Below, one piece after another: positions 23,697-31,814 of a stretch of 33,387 bases of DNA. The stretch lies in the NCBI GenBank assembly GCA_003643835.1, contig QMKX01000016.1, forward strand, positions 1 through 33,387, read 5' to 3'. Each line of letters opens with the position of its first letter. The stretch's first letter is position 1. The stretch comes from Campylobacterota bacterium. Lineage in GTDB: Bacteria; Campylobacterota; Campylobacteria; Campylobacterales; Arcobacteraceae. The position numbers were made by a program, and so were the translations under genes. The notes beneath the pieces are model-generated. The model had not been told where the DNA came from, ran no database searches, and saw only the letters and a list, made by a program, of their open reading frames with translations.

Positions 23697-23990
23697 ATGA
23701 AGTTTAAATGGGACAAAAATAAAGAAAAGATCAACATACAAAAACATGGTGTATCATTTGAGCAGGCTTCTTATGTATTTGCTGACCCATATGCTCTAAA
23801 CAGATTTGACGACAAGCACTCAACCACAGAAGATAGGTGGGTGCTACTGGGCAAATCGTTGGGCAAAACTTTGCTACTAGTGGTGCATACATTTAAGACA
23901 AGTTTTGATATAGAACATATCAGGATAATCAGTGCCAGAAAAGCAACAAGAAAAGAAAAACAAACATATCAAGAAAGGTGTCCGTTATGA
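23697..23990 (+). CDS. brnT: BrnT-family toxin
   Basis: 97 residues from ATG 23697 (MKFKWDKNKEKINIQKHGVS); the earlier in-frame start at 23661 lies upstream of the promoter and is rejected. FKWDKNKEKINIQKHGVSFE and then RWVLLGKS, HIRIISARKATRKE, are diagnostic of BrnT (RelE-like ribonuclease fold, normally toxin-first). The acidic HSTTEDRW block is present. Its stop overlaps the BrnA start. A message start this close to the ATG fits a leaderless or very short-leader transcript. Confidence 0.9.
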   Translation: MKFKWDKNKEKINIQKHGVSFEQASYVFADPYALNRFDDKHSTTEDRWVLLGKSLGKTLLLVVHTFKTSFDIEHIRIISARKATRKEKQTYQERCPL

Positions 23991-24196
23991 AAGCAGAATA
24001 CGACTTCACAAATGCCGAGCAAGGCAAGTTTTATAGACCTATAGAGCAGTTGGATATACCAATATATTTAGATGATGAACTCAAGGTTTTTTTCATGAAA
24101 AAGATGAGCGAAAAGCCAAACGATTTTTCGCTCAATACTATTGTCAATCTGTTGATCAAACAAGATATAGAAATATCAAAACAATTGGCACATTAG
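23987..24196 (+). CDS. brnA: BrnA-family antitoxin
   Basis: 69 residues from ATG 23987, overlapping the brnT stop (ATGA), with AAAGG upstream. It begins MKAEYDFTNAEQGKFYRPIE, and continues IPIYLDDELKVFFMKKMSEK, SLNTIVNLLIKQD, the beta-strand plus helix-helix of BrnA/CopG-type repressors. It binds BrnT and represses the operon promoter. The order toxin then antitoxin is normal for this family. Confidence 0.8.
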   Translation: MKAEYDFTNAEQGKFYRPIEQLDIPIYLDDELKVFFMKKMSEKPNDFSLNTIVNLLIKQDIEISKQLAH

Positions 24197-24235
24197 ATAG
24201 CAAAATGGCTGACATTCTATGTCTATCCACCAATG

Positions 24236-24391
24236 ACTCGCCCCCCCCATCGTCCACGATGATTATGCGGACATGACAAATAACCAAAACAACACACAAA
24301 AAGCTACACCACAAGCCAAGCAAAAGCAAAAATTCTATTTGCCTGTAAATTTGTATCAATTTGTTGCTATAAGTTTATTTGGATACAATAC
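24236..24391 (+). repeat. Spacer D: palindrome, conserved block and promoter
   Basis: A run of eight C (24241-24248) leads into CATCGTCCACGATG (24248-24261), then ATTATGCGGACATGACAAAT, then CACACAAAAAGCTACACC and the promoter AAGTTTATTTGGATACAATAC (24371-24391). It is homologous along most of its length to 24919-25089, and its second half to 23600-23692. Confidence 0.65.
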
Positions 24392-24415
24392 TTAAAACAA
24401 CACAAAGGAGCAAAT

Positions 24416-24643
24416 ATGAAACAAGCTGTCAGTGTAGAACTAGAGAAAGATGTCGTCCAGTATTTAGATGGATGTGCCAAAGAACTCAACAAAACCAGGA
24501 CAAACTTGATAGAAAAAGCTATCGAGTATTATTTTGACAGGTTAGATGAGATAGTCAGCGACAAAAGAATAGATGATATAAATAGCGGCAAGACAGAGCT
24601 GTATACACTAGAACAAGTAGCAAAAAAACTTGAGTTAAACTAA
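24416..24643 (+). CDS. CopG-type antitoxin
   Basis: 75 residues from ATG 24416 with AAAGGAG upstream. MKQAVSVELEKDVVQYLDGC, then NKTRTNLIEKAIEYYFDRLD, is a clear ribbon-helix-helix DNA-binding domain; the tail TLEQVAKKLELN would bind the toxin. Its stop (TAA 24641-24643) shares a base with the toxin ATG. It should neutralise the RelE-type toxin and repress the pair. Confidence 0.85.
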   Translation: MKQAVSVELEKDVVQYLDGCAKELNKTRTNLIEKAIEYYFDRLDEIVSDKRIDDINSGKTELYTLEQVAKKLELN

Positions 24644-24894
24644 TGTATGAAGTCATCATGCCAAAGCATGTTTTCAAAGAACTTTCCAGCACAAACAAAA
24701 AAGACCAACAACTAATCTTTGATAAAATCAAAGACTTAGAAAAAGGCAATTTTACAAACGACAAGCCACTCAAGGGCAAACACAAAGGCAAGTTTAGAAA
24801 AATAGCAGGTGATTATAGGATAGTGTATCTAAGACAAAACAACACACTCACTATAGCGGTGTTGAAAATAGCACACAGAAAAGGAGTTTATTAG
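24643..24894 (+). CDS. RelE-family toxin
   Basis: 83 residues. MYEVIMPKHVFKELSSTNKK, then KPLKGKHKGKFRKIAGDYRI, VYLRQNNTLTIAVLKIAHRK and GVY: the K-G-R-G-YR core and the terminal IAHRKGVY are textbook RelE/StbE. It is expected to cleave mRNA in the ribosomal A site. It directly follows its antitoxin. Confidence 0.92.
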   Translation: MYEVIMPKHVFKELSSTNKKDQQLIFDKIKDLEKGNFTNDKPLKGKHKGKFRKIAGDYRIVYLRQNNTLTIAVLKIAHRKGVY

Positions 24895-24918
24895 ATAGTT
24901 TTGCAAACTGACTTGTGC

Positions 24919-25089
24919 CATCGTCCACGATGGATATGCGGACATGACAAACAACCCAAACGACATACACAAAAGCAAGTAAACGCACTACACACCACAA
25001 GTCAAAGACAAAATCAAATAATCCAAAATAGGCTGTATAGGTATAATTTAAATATAGAACTGATTTTTAAGTTCATTTGGATACAATAC
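24919..25089 (+). repeat. Spacer E: palindrome, conserved block and promoter
   Basis: CATCGTCCACGATG (24919-24932), GATATGCGGACATGACAAAC, a CACACCACAAGTC block, and the promoter AAGTTCATTTGGATACAATAC (25069-25089) that serves the TMEM43-like gene. It matches spacer D in the same order. No gene is supported in 24895-25103. Confidence 0.65.
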
Positions 25090-25103
25090 AAAAAAGGATA
25101 TAC

Positions 25104-26264
25104 ATGAGCTATAGCGAGACTACAAATACCAGTTGGTTTGCGAGGATAGGTGACTCTATCAAAGGAGTGTTGGTAGGGTTGTTGCTGTTTTTGCTATCGT
25201 TTGTGCTGCTGTTTTGGAATGAAGGCCGCACAGTCCAGACTACCAAAAGTTTAGACGAAGGTGCCAGCGCTGTAGTTAAACTTACTTCTGCCAAACTAAA
25301 CCCCAAATACGATGGCAAACTAGTATATATCAGTGGCAAAGCAGACACTCAAGATGTATTGGTCGATGATAGTTTTGGTGTGTCGGTTAGAGCTATCAAA
25401 CTATCCAAAACAGTCCTCACATATCAGTGGAGCGAAGATGTCAAGACCGAAACCACCAAAGAAGTAGGGGGCAATGAAAAGACCACCAAGACATATACAT
25501 ACAAAAAGATATGGAACGAAAGATTGATAGACTCATCTGCTTTCAAACAACAAGAAAATCATCAAAACCCCACAGATGTTTTGTATCAAAGTAGTGAGAT
25601 ATTTGCTTCTGCTGTATCGTTGGGCGAGTTTGTATTGAATCAAACACAAATTCGCAGTATAGGAGGTGCTGCAGTTTTGCCTATATCAAAGCTGCCAGAA
25701 AACTTGACGACAAACGCAAAGATAGCCAACAACACCATATATATCAGTGTAGGTGAAGCCAACAACACTGCCACAACTATAGGCGACCAAAAGATTAGCT
25801 TCAAAGTCGTCAAACCTACAGTTGTATCGATAGTTGCCCGTCAAGTTCAAAATAGTTTCGAGCCATATAGCACTCAAGCAGGAGACGATATATCTATGAT
25901 AGATACAGGAGTGGTATCGGCGGATGCTATGTTTGTATCGGCACAACAAGACAACACCATATTTGCTTGGATACTACGATTTGTAGGGTTTTTTATGATG
26001 TTTGGCGGCTTGTCTATGATACTCAAACCACTTTCAGTAGTAGCTGATGTGTTGCCACTATTAGGCGATATAGTTGCTATGGGTGTTGGGTTTATATCGT
26101 TTGTTGTGGCATTATGCTTTAGTTTATTGACCATAGGAGTGGCTTGGATATTTTATAGACCACTTTTAGGCATATCACTTGTAGTTGTTGGGTTTGCTAT
26201 AAGTGGTGCCTTGTATTATGGTAGAAAAAAACAAACCACAAACCACAAACCACAAACCACATAA
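25104..26264 (+). CDS. TMEM43-like membrane protein
   Basis: 386 residues from ATG 25104 (MSYSETTNTSWFARIGDSIK), with AAAAAGGA upstream. A first membrane helix lies at about 15-40 (GVLVGLLLFLLSFVLLFWNE), immediately followed by EGRTVQTTKSLDEGA, the TMEM43 family opening. A large non-cytoplasmic domain follows to about 290, then three or four helices at the C-terminus. Bacterial members are uncharacterised envelope proteins. The tail QTTNHKPQTT is coded by four near-perfect 7-base repeats (CACAAAC), which could slip. The next gene starts 11 bases on. Confidence 0.85.
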   Translation: MSYSETTNTSWFARIGDSIKGVLVGLLLFLLSFVLLFWNEGRTVQTTKSLDEGASAVVKLTSAKLNPKYDGKLVYISGKADTQDVLVDDSFGVSVRAIKLSKTVLTYQWSEDVKTETTKEVGGNEKTTKTYTYKKIWNERLIDSSAFKQQENHQNPTDVLYQSSEIFASAVSLGEFVLNQTQIRSIGGAAVLPISKLPENLTTNAKIANNTIYISVGEANNTATTIGDQKISFKVVKPTVVSIVARQVQNSFEPYSTQAGDDISMIDTGVVSADAMFVSAQQDNTIFAWILRFVGFFMMFGGLSMILKPLSVVADVLPLLGDIVAMGVGFISFVVALCFSLLTIGVAWIFYRPLLGISLVVVGFAISGALYYGRKKQTTNHKPQTT

Positions 26265-26275
26265 AGATATAGATA

Positions 26276-26893
26276 ATGAGGTATTATCCACACATATTAG
26301 CTATAGGGTTTTTGCTATTTTTTGCTGTGCTGGCTATAGATCCACACGATAGAGCAGTATGGATAGTAGAGATAGTGCCAGTAGTTTGTATATATGTAGC
26401 ACTAGTGCTGACATACGACAAGTTTCGTTTCTCGAATATATCGTATAGCTTGATGATGGTGTGGATGGTATGGCATACTATTGGTGGGCACTGGACCTTT
26501 GCCAATGTTCCTTTTGATTTTGTCACAAATTTATTTGACTTTGAGCGAAATCATTTTGATAGAGTGGGGCACTTTTCTATAGGCTTTTATGCTTATGCTA
26601 TGCTTGAGTTTTCGACAAGGAAGCGATATACCAACATAATACCGGGCTCGTTTTTTGCTCTGTTTTTCATCATGAGTGTAGCTTGTGGATACGAGATCAT
26701 AGAGTGGGCATATGCCGTAATAGATGGTGGAGACACTGGTATAGAGTTCTTAGGCTCACAAGGCGACATATGGGATGCCCAAAAAGATATGTTGGCAGAT
26801 ACATTAGGAGCTATAGTGTCTTTATGTTTATTTTGGTATATAAGACCAGACAGATTGGAAAATAGCTTAAAAACAGACAAAAATCCAATATAA
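26276..26893 (+). CDS. yjdF: YjdF-like DUF2238 membrane protein
   Basis: 205 residues with about six hydrophobic helices. The family motifs are visible: HTIGGHWTFANVPFD, RNHFDRVGHFSIG, and GSQGDIWDAQKDMLADTLGA near the C-terminus. DUF2238 members are inner-membrane proteins of unknown function. It follows the TMEM43-like gene after 11 bases and is probably in the same transcript. The start ATG 26276 has only a weak ribosome binding site. Confidence 0.88.
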   Translation: MRYYPHILAIGFLLFFAVLAIDPHDRAVWIVEIVPVVCIYVALVLTYDKFRFSNISYSLMMVWMVWHTIGGHWTFANVPFDFVTNLFDFERNHFDRVGHFSIGFYAYAMLEFSTRKRYTNIIPGSFFALFFIMSVACGYEIIEWAYAVIDGGDTGIEFLGSQGDIWDAQKDMLADTLGAIVSLCLFWYIRPDRLENSLKTDKNPI

Positions 26894-27009
26894 AAAAACG
26901 ACACTACCACAACAATAAGTTTTTGCTTTTGTATTAAAACTGGGGTGCTTTTTATGTTTTTTAGATATAATACCTCATATTTAAAATCCTAAAAAAAAGA
27001 CAAAAAATT

Positions 27010-27831
27010 ATGAAAAACAAAACTTCAGTATTAATCACAGGGTGTTCGAGCGGAATAGGACAAGAAACAGCCATATATCTAAACAAACAAGGCTACGATG
27101 TCCACTCAACTGCGAGATACCAAAAAGATGTCTTGTCGTTATCGAAACAAGGACTTAAGGCATACAAACTTGATGTAACCAAAAAAGAAACTATAAAAGA
27201 GTGTTTGAAGCAAATTTTAAAACAAACAAATGGAAAAATTGATGTTTTATTTAATAACGCCGGCTACGGACAGATGGGAGCTATGGAGGATATAAGCACA
27301 AATGTGCTTAAAAAACAGTTTGAGACAAATGTATTTGGCTTGTTTGAGATGACAAACGAGGTGCTAAAGATTATGCTACAAGCAGGACATGGCAAAATAA
27401 TCCAACATAGTTCGGTTCTTGGTTTGGTGTCGCTGAAGTATCGCGGGGCATATAACGCAAGCAAATATGCTGTTGAAGGTTTGAGCGACACTTTAAGACT
27501 TGAACTAAAAGATACAAATATATATATATCATTGTTAAACACTGGACCTGTTACAAGTAGTTTTAGAGAAAATGCTATAAAAAGTTTGAAAAAAAATGTT
27601 AACATAGAAGCTTCAAGATTTAAAGATAGATATATAAAAAGCATAAATGCCACAAAAAGCGATGTGCCATTTAATTTAGAAGCCATAGATGTAGCAAAAG
27701 TAGTAGAAAAAATAATAAAAACAGATAAACCAAACCCGAGATACTATATAACCAAAGCTACATATATATTTGGATTTTTCAAAAGAGTTTTAAGCACAAG
27801 TTTGCTTGATAAGATACTGGCAAAGGTATAA
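27010..27831 (+). CDS. Short-chain dehydrogenase/reductase
   Basis: 273 residues of the classical SDR family: the cofactor loop TGCSSGIG (10-17), NNAGYG, catalytic serine in QHSSVLG, and YNASK (Y-x3-K). R near the end of strand 2 (STARY) suggests NADP(H). The substrate is unknown; the closest layout is the group of oxidoreductases with a C-terminal helical extension (about 220-273). A TTAGATATAATACC promoter is at about 26959-26972. It heads a run of tightly packed genes to priA. Confidence 0.88.
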   Translation: MKNKTSVLITGCSSGIGQETAIYLNKQGYDVHSTARYQKDVLSLSKQGLKAYKLDVTKKETIKECLKQILKQTNGKIDVLFNNAGYGQMGAMEDISTNVLKKQFETNVFGLFEMTNEVLKIMLQAGHGKIIQHSSVLGLVSLKYRGAYNASKYAVEGLSDTLRLELKDTNIYISLLNTGPVTSSFRENAIKSLKKNVNIEASRFKDRYIKSINATKSDVPFNLEAIDVAKVVEKIIKTDKPNPRYYITKATYIFGFFKRVLSTSLLDKILAKV

Positions 27832-27834
27832 ACC

Positions 27835-29076
27835 GTGATAAATAGTTTTGAAAAATTGTATTCAAACAAACAAATAATAAACAACATAACAAAAAAAGGT
27901 TATAAAAATCCAACAAACATACAAAAACAGTTGGGACAATTTCTAATACAAAAAACGGATATAATAGCCATATCAAAATCAGGCACAGGAAAAACAGCTG
28001 CATATTTGTTACCTATCATAGACAACATTATAAATAAGAAAAAAAAGGATTTCATATCAGTTGTCATATTGGTGCCTACTAAAATATTAGTAGATCAAGT
28101 ATCTAAAATGCTTTTTGATTATAGCCTAAATTGTGACATAAAGCAGATAAAACTGACAAATAAAACAAATAATAATACAAATGGTATTGATATCGTCATA
28201 GCAACACCAAATAGACTAAATATGACTATAAAAGACGAAAACATAGATATATCTGCGGTTGAAACCATAGTAATAGATGAGGCAGATATGGTATTTAACG
28301 ATGGATTTTTAAGTGATTTGAAGTTTATATATAGTTTTTTGCCTAAAAAAACCAAAACGATATTGTTATCTGCTACCATATCACAAAATATCAAATATAT
28401 TTCAAAAAATTTTTTGAAAACTTATAGAACAATAAATATTTCAAACAAGCAAGATATAATAAATCATATCAAATACAAAGCATACAAAGCTGACAAAAAA
28501 CAAAAAATAAATATGTTGATACACCTGCTTGAAAATAAAAAATCAAAATGTATGGTTTTTTTCAATTCAACAAAAGCTGTCGATGATATAAATAAAATAC
28601 TTATAAATACACAAATACCATTTGTAATCTATCATGGTGATTTGGATTTTAAGCAAAGGCAAAAAAACATAAACAAATTTAAGCAAAATTATGTTAAAAT
28701 AATGCTCTGCTCAAATATAGCAAGTCGTGGTATAGATATAGATGATATGGGTTTGGTTATACACTATGATTTGCCAGACAAATTGGATGATTTTACCCAC
28801 AGATGTGGTAGAACTGGTAGAGCAGGGCGAATTGGTGAGGTTGTATCTTTGTTGACTACAAATGATTATAAAAAATTTGATAAAATTACAAATAGATTAA
28901 AATTGTCTATCAAAAGAGATACAATGGAAGGATTTGAGCTAAAGGATTATCAACCCAAACAAAAAGCAAAAAGCAAAACAAACACAAAAAAAAAGCAAAA
29001 GAGATTGTCTGCTATAAAATCAAGTAGTGACAATAAAAAAATAATATCAAAAAAACATAGGACGAAGAAACGATGA
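27835..29076 (+). CDS. DEAD-box RNA helicase
   Basis: 413 residues from GTG 27835, four bases after the SDR stop. Motifs in order: Q motif (GYKNPTNIQKQ), I SGTGKT, Ia VPTK, Ib ATPNR, II DEAD, III SAT, V ASRGIDI, VI HRCGRTGRAG. The tail (about 370-413) is very rich in lysine and should hold RNA. It unwinds RNA in ribosome assembly or decay, like RhlE/CsdA types; which one is open. The stop overlaps the next ATG by four bases. Confidence 0.95.
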   Translation: MINSFEKLYSNKQIINNITKKGYKNPTNIQKQLGQFLIQKTDIIAISKSGTGKTAAYLLPIIDNIINKKKKDFISVVILVPTKILVDQVSKMLFDYSLNCDIKQIKLTNKTNNNTNGIDIVIATPNRLNMTIKDENIDISAVETIVIDEADMVFNDGFLSDLKFIYSFLPKKTKTILLSATISQNIKYISKNFLKTYRTINISNKQDIINHIKYKAYKADKKQKINMLIHLLENKKSKCMVFFNSTKAVDDINKILINTQIPFVIYHGDLDFKQRQKNINKFKQNYVKIMLCSNIASRGIDIDDMGLVIHYDLPDKLDDFTHRCGRTGRAGRIGEVVSLLTTNDYKKFDKITNRLKLSIKRDTMEGFELKDYQPKQKAKSKTNTKKKQKRLSAIKSSSDNKKIISKKHRTKKR

Positions 29077-29321
29077 ACAGATTGGCAAAACTAAGTATCA
29101 AAATAGATAAAATGAAAAATAAGATAAAATACCTCGAACAAGAAAACGATGAACTTCGTATCAAGTTAGAGCAACTTAACAATAGTAATACTTTTTTAGA
29201 TGAAAAAAGTGAAGATATGATAAACAAAATATCAAATATAATGCAAAGCAACGAAGATGATGAAAAATACGATGATTTTGATATAAATTCAACAATAGTG
29301 AGCGACAATGAACGAGGGTAA
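29073..29321 (+). CDS. Small coiled-coil protein, unknown
   Basis: 82 residues. The first 40 (MNRLAKLSIKIDKMKNKIKY, LEQENDELRIKLEQLNN) form a heptad coiled coil; the rest is acidic and probably unstructured. It is coupled to the helicase before and to the next ORF by a 14-base overlap. ZapB-like or SlyX-like division helpers look similar, but nothing specific supports either. Confidence 0.7.
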   Translation: MNRLAKLSIKIDKMKNKIKYLEQENDELRIKLEQLNNSNTFLDEKSEDMINKISNIMQSNEDDEKYDDFDINSTIVSDNERG

Positions 29322-29532
29322 AAAAATCACATTTAATGTAAATAACTTGGATTATACGGTAAGTATTGGACCAGATAGAGATAAAATATTTGAAAAAGAG
29401 TTGCGAAAACTTTTGCCATTGGGTCAAATCATTGATACAAAAAAACTTTTGTCTGCTTATATGCACCAGACACTCGTGGCATTGCAATACAAACAAAAAA
29501 TAGATGAGATGTTAGACAAGATAGATGAATGA
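29308..29532 (+). CDS. Small conserved protein, unknown
   Basis: 74 residues: MNEGKKITFNVNNLDYTVSI then a helix-rich remainder KLLSAYMHQTLVALQYKQKI. The two-strand start followed by helices resembles the layout of ZapA, and it follows a ZapB-sized coiled coil, but the key ZapA residues are not evident. It overlaps both neighbours (14 and 8 bases), so it is surely translated. Confidence 0.65.
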   Translation: MNEGKKITFNVNNLDYTVSIGPDRDKIFEKELRKLLPLGQIIDTKKLLSAYMHQTLVALQYKQKIDEMLDKIDE

Positions 29533-29908
29533 TAGTTTCACTATCGTAGAGTTGTTGCTTGCTGTTTTAATATTGTCTATTGTATCTGTTTTTAGTGTTC
29601 CTGTATTTATTGAGGCACTAAACTACTCAAAAATGGTAGAGAAAAAAACAGAACTTTTGTTGATAAGAGCAACCATACAAGAAAATAGAAATAAAAAACT
29701 TATGAACATTAGCTTGGTTGCTTATGAAAACAACCTTGAAAACATACTAACAAATCTAAATATAGATAGTAGTTGGATAAAAATAAGCGATACTATTTAT
29801 GAAGTCAATATTGGTGATAAAATAGTAGAATTTCAATACAAAAAAGCTACGGGACAACTTATATGTCAACATATATCACAAAGTGGTTGTGAAGAGCTAA
29901 ATAAGTGA
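29525..29908 (+). CDS. Type IV prepilin-like protein
   Basis: 127 residues beginning MNDSFTIVELLLAVLILSIV. FTIVELLLAVLI is the prepilin N-terminal helix with Glu at position 5 of the mature chain. The residue before the cut is serine instead of glycine, which is unusual and may slow or block processing by the prepilin peptidase. Two cysteines near the end (ICQHI, SGCEEL) could form the pseudopilin D-loop. It may act in DNA uptake or secretion. It overlaps priA by four bases. Confidence 0.8.
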   Translation: MNDSFTIVELLLAVLILSIVSVFSVPVFIEALNYSKMVEKKTELLLIRATIQENRNKKLMNISLVAYENNLENILTNLNIDSSWIKISDTIYEVNIGDKIVEFQYKKATGQLICQHISQSGCEELNK

Positions 29909-31755
29909 ATTTTTATGAAGTTTGTATACTTAAATCTCCCCTGAAGACACTTGCATATAGTTATGACAAATCAATAGAAATAGGGTGCGAAGTGTTAGTG
30001 CCACTTGCGCATAGAAAAGATATGCAAGCTGCGGTTGTGTTGAAAAAAATTGATAAACCACCATTTGTGTGCAAAGATATTTTTGAAGTTGGATTTGTAT
30101 ATAGTAAATATATGATAGAAGTAGCGAGGTTTATATCGGATTATTATGTGTGTAGTATAGGTGAGGCTATTGGGTTGTTTTATGCTTATGATAAAAATAT
30201 AAAATATAAATCAATACAAAAAACTTTTAAAGACACAAAAAACTTGACCGAAAACCAACAAAAAGCATATGAGTTCGTAGACAGCCACAATATATCGCTT
30301 CTATTTGGCGATACAGGAAGTGGTAAAACAGTTTTATATCTCAAAGCTATAGAAAAAATTCTCAAACAAAACTTGCAAGCACTGTTTTTGATACCAGAGA
30401 TATCATTGACACCGCAAATGCAACAAAGAGTTCAAGAGATATTTGGTGAGTATGTAGCCGTATGGCATAGCAAAATAACAAAAAAAAACAAACAAACAAT
30501 TTTAAACAATATTCAATCAGGAGACACGAGAGTAGTAGTAGGCGCAAGGTCGGCTCTTTTTTTGCCGTATGCAAAACTTGGCTTGATAATAGTAGATGAA
30601 GAGCACGATATGTCATACAAAGCAGATAAAAAACCACGATACAATGCTAAAGATATAGCTATATATATAGCTTCAAAATATAATATCAAACTCATAGCAG
30701 GAAGTGCTACTCCATCTATAACGTCATTTTATAAATTGCCATACATAAGATTGGAGCAAAAATATTTTAAAAACAAAAACAAAATAATTTTGACAAAAAA
30801 CACGAACATAGAATATGATATATTTTCAAATAAAATAGAACAAAACTTGAAAAACAATGGCCAAATAATGGTATTTGTGCCTATACGCGCAAACTTCAAG
30901 TATCAAGTATGTAGTGATTGTGGCAAAGCAGTTGAGTGTCCGTATTGTTCGGTTAGTATGAGTTTGTATACTATATCAAAGGCGATCAAGTGTCATTATT
31001 GTGGGTATATTGAACCTATCCCAGATATATGCCCATCGTGCAAAGTAGGGGTGATAACCAACAATATAGTAGGCACAGCCCAAGTAGCAAAACAACTACA
31101 ACAGATGTATACAAATAAAGTTATCAAGCAGTTTGATAGAGACAAAATCAAAACAAACAATCAACTAAAAAAAGTATTAGAAGAGTTCAATGACAACAAA
31201 ATAGATGTATTGGTAGGCACATCTATGCTCTCAAAAGGTCATGACTATCACAATGTGAACTTAGTCATAATACTTGGACTTGATTCTATACTCAATATGG
31301 ATAGCTTCGTAGCAAGACAATTAGCAATAACTATGGCTATACAAGTAGCAGGTAGGGCAGGTAGGAAAAATCAAGGAGAGGTTATAATATCTACGAAAAA
31401 TAGAGAGTTTTTTGACTACTATTTAAATCAAAGCGACTACAAAGAGTTTTTAACCAATGAGATAGAATATCGCAAAGAGTTGTATCCGCCCAAGATAAGA
31501 GTAGCCAAAATAGTATGTAGCCATAAAAATCAAGCAAAAGCAAAACAAAATATGGATATGGTTGTAGCAAAAATAGATAAAAAACAATACCCAAACATAC
31601 AAATAATCAAAGCAGACATCTGTAAAATAGCAAAGATAGCAAACAGGTTTAGATACGAGCTGGTCATAAGGTCAAAAGATGTCAAACAACTTTTAAGTTT
31701 TTTGCATACAATAAACAAAACAGAGTATATGATAGATATGGATAGCACTATATGA
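29905..31755 (+). CDS. priA: Primosomal replication helicase PriA
   Basis: 616 residues from GTG 29905, the length usual in Campylobacter. It restarts stalled replication forks. Short N-terminal DNA-binding region (1-110), Walker A GDTGSGKT (135-142), DEEH (231-234), and the zinc-binding insertion with CSDCG, CPYC, CHYC, CPSC (about 330-380), then helicase motifs V-VI (GTSMLSKGHDY, QVAGRAGR). Last gene of the operon that begins at 27010. Confidence 0.96.
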   Translation: MNFYEVCILKSPLKTLAYSYDKSIEIGCEVLVPLAHRKDMQAAVVLKKIDKPPFVCKDIFEVGFVYSKYMIEVARFISDYYVCSIGEAIGLFYAYDKNIKYKSIQKTFKDTKNLTENQQKAYEFVDSHNISLLFGDTGSGKTVLYLKAIEKILKQNLQALFLIPEISLTPQMQQRVQEIFGEYVAVWHSKITKKNKQTILNNIQSGDTRVVVGARSALFLPYAKLGLIIVDEEHDMSYKADKKPRYNAKDIAIYIASKYNIKLIAGSATPSITSFYKLPYIRLEQKYFKNKNKIILTKNTNIEYDIFSNKIEQNLKNNGQIMVFVPIRANFKYQVCSDCGKAVECPYCSVSMSLYTISKAIKCHYCGYIEPIPDICPSCKVGVITNNIVGTAQVAKQLQQMYTNKVIKQFDRDKIKTNNQLKKVLEEFNDNKIDVLVGTSMLSKGHDYHNVNLVIILGLDSILNMDSFVARQLAITMAIQVAGRAGRKNQGEVIISTKNREFFDYYLNQSDYKEFLTNEIEYRKELYPPKIRVAKIVCSHKNQAKAKQNMDMVVAKIDKKQYPNIQIIKADICKIAKIANRFRYELVIRSKDVKQLLSFLHTINKTEYMIDMDSTI

Positions 31756-31766
31756 TAGAATACAAA

Positions 31767-31793
31767 AGTTTGAAAATTATAGTTTTCAATACT
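31767..31793. other. dif-like site upstream of xerH
   Basis: TTTGAAAA-TTATAG-TTTTCAAT (31769-31790) is an inverted repeat with a 6-base centre, the arm-core-arm layout of a Xer recombination site, 22 bases upstream of the recombinase start. The arms match at 7 of 8 inner positions. In epsilonproteobacteria difH commonly lies beside xerH. I call it from structure and position, not from a remembered consensus. Confidence 0.6.
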
Positions 31794-31814
31794 CTAACAT
31801 ATGAAGGTATATAG

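Noticed and set aside
21932-25103. Integron cassette array with attC sites
   Set aside because: Layout is suggestive, but I find no paired R'/R'' GTTRRRY-type ends, each cassette has its own promoter, and the only recombinase in the window is XerH-like without an integron-specific insertion.
24901-25107. 68-codon ORF in spacer E
   Set aside because: It lies over the palindrome, conserved spacer block and promoter shared with other spacers.
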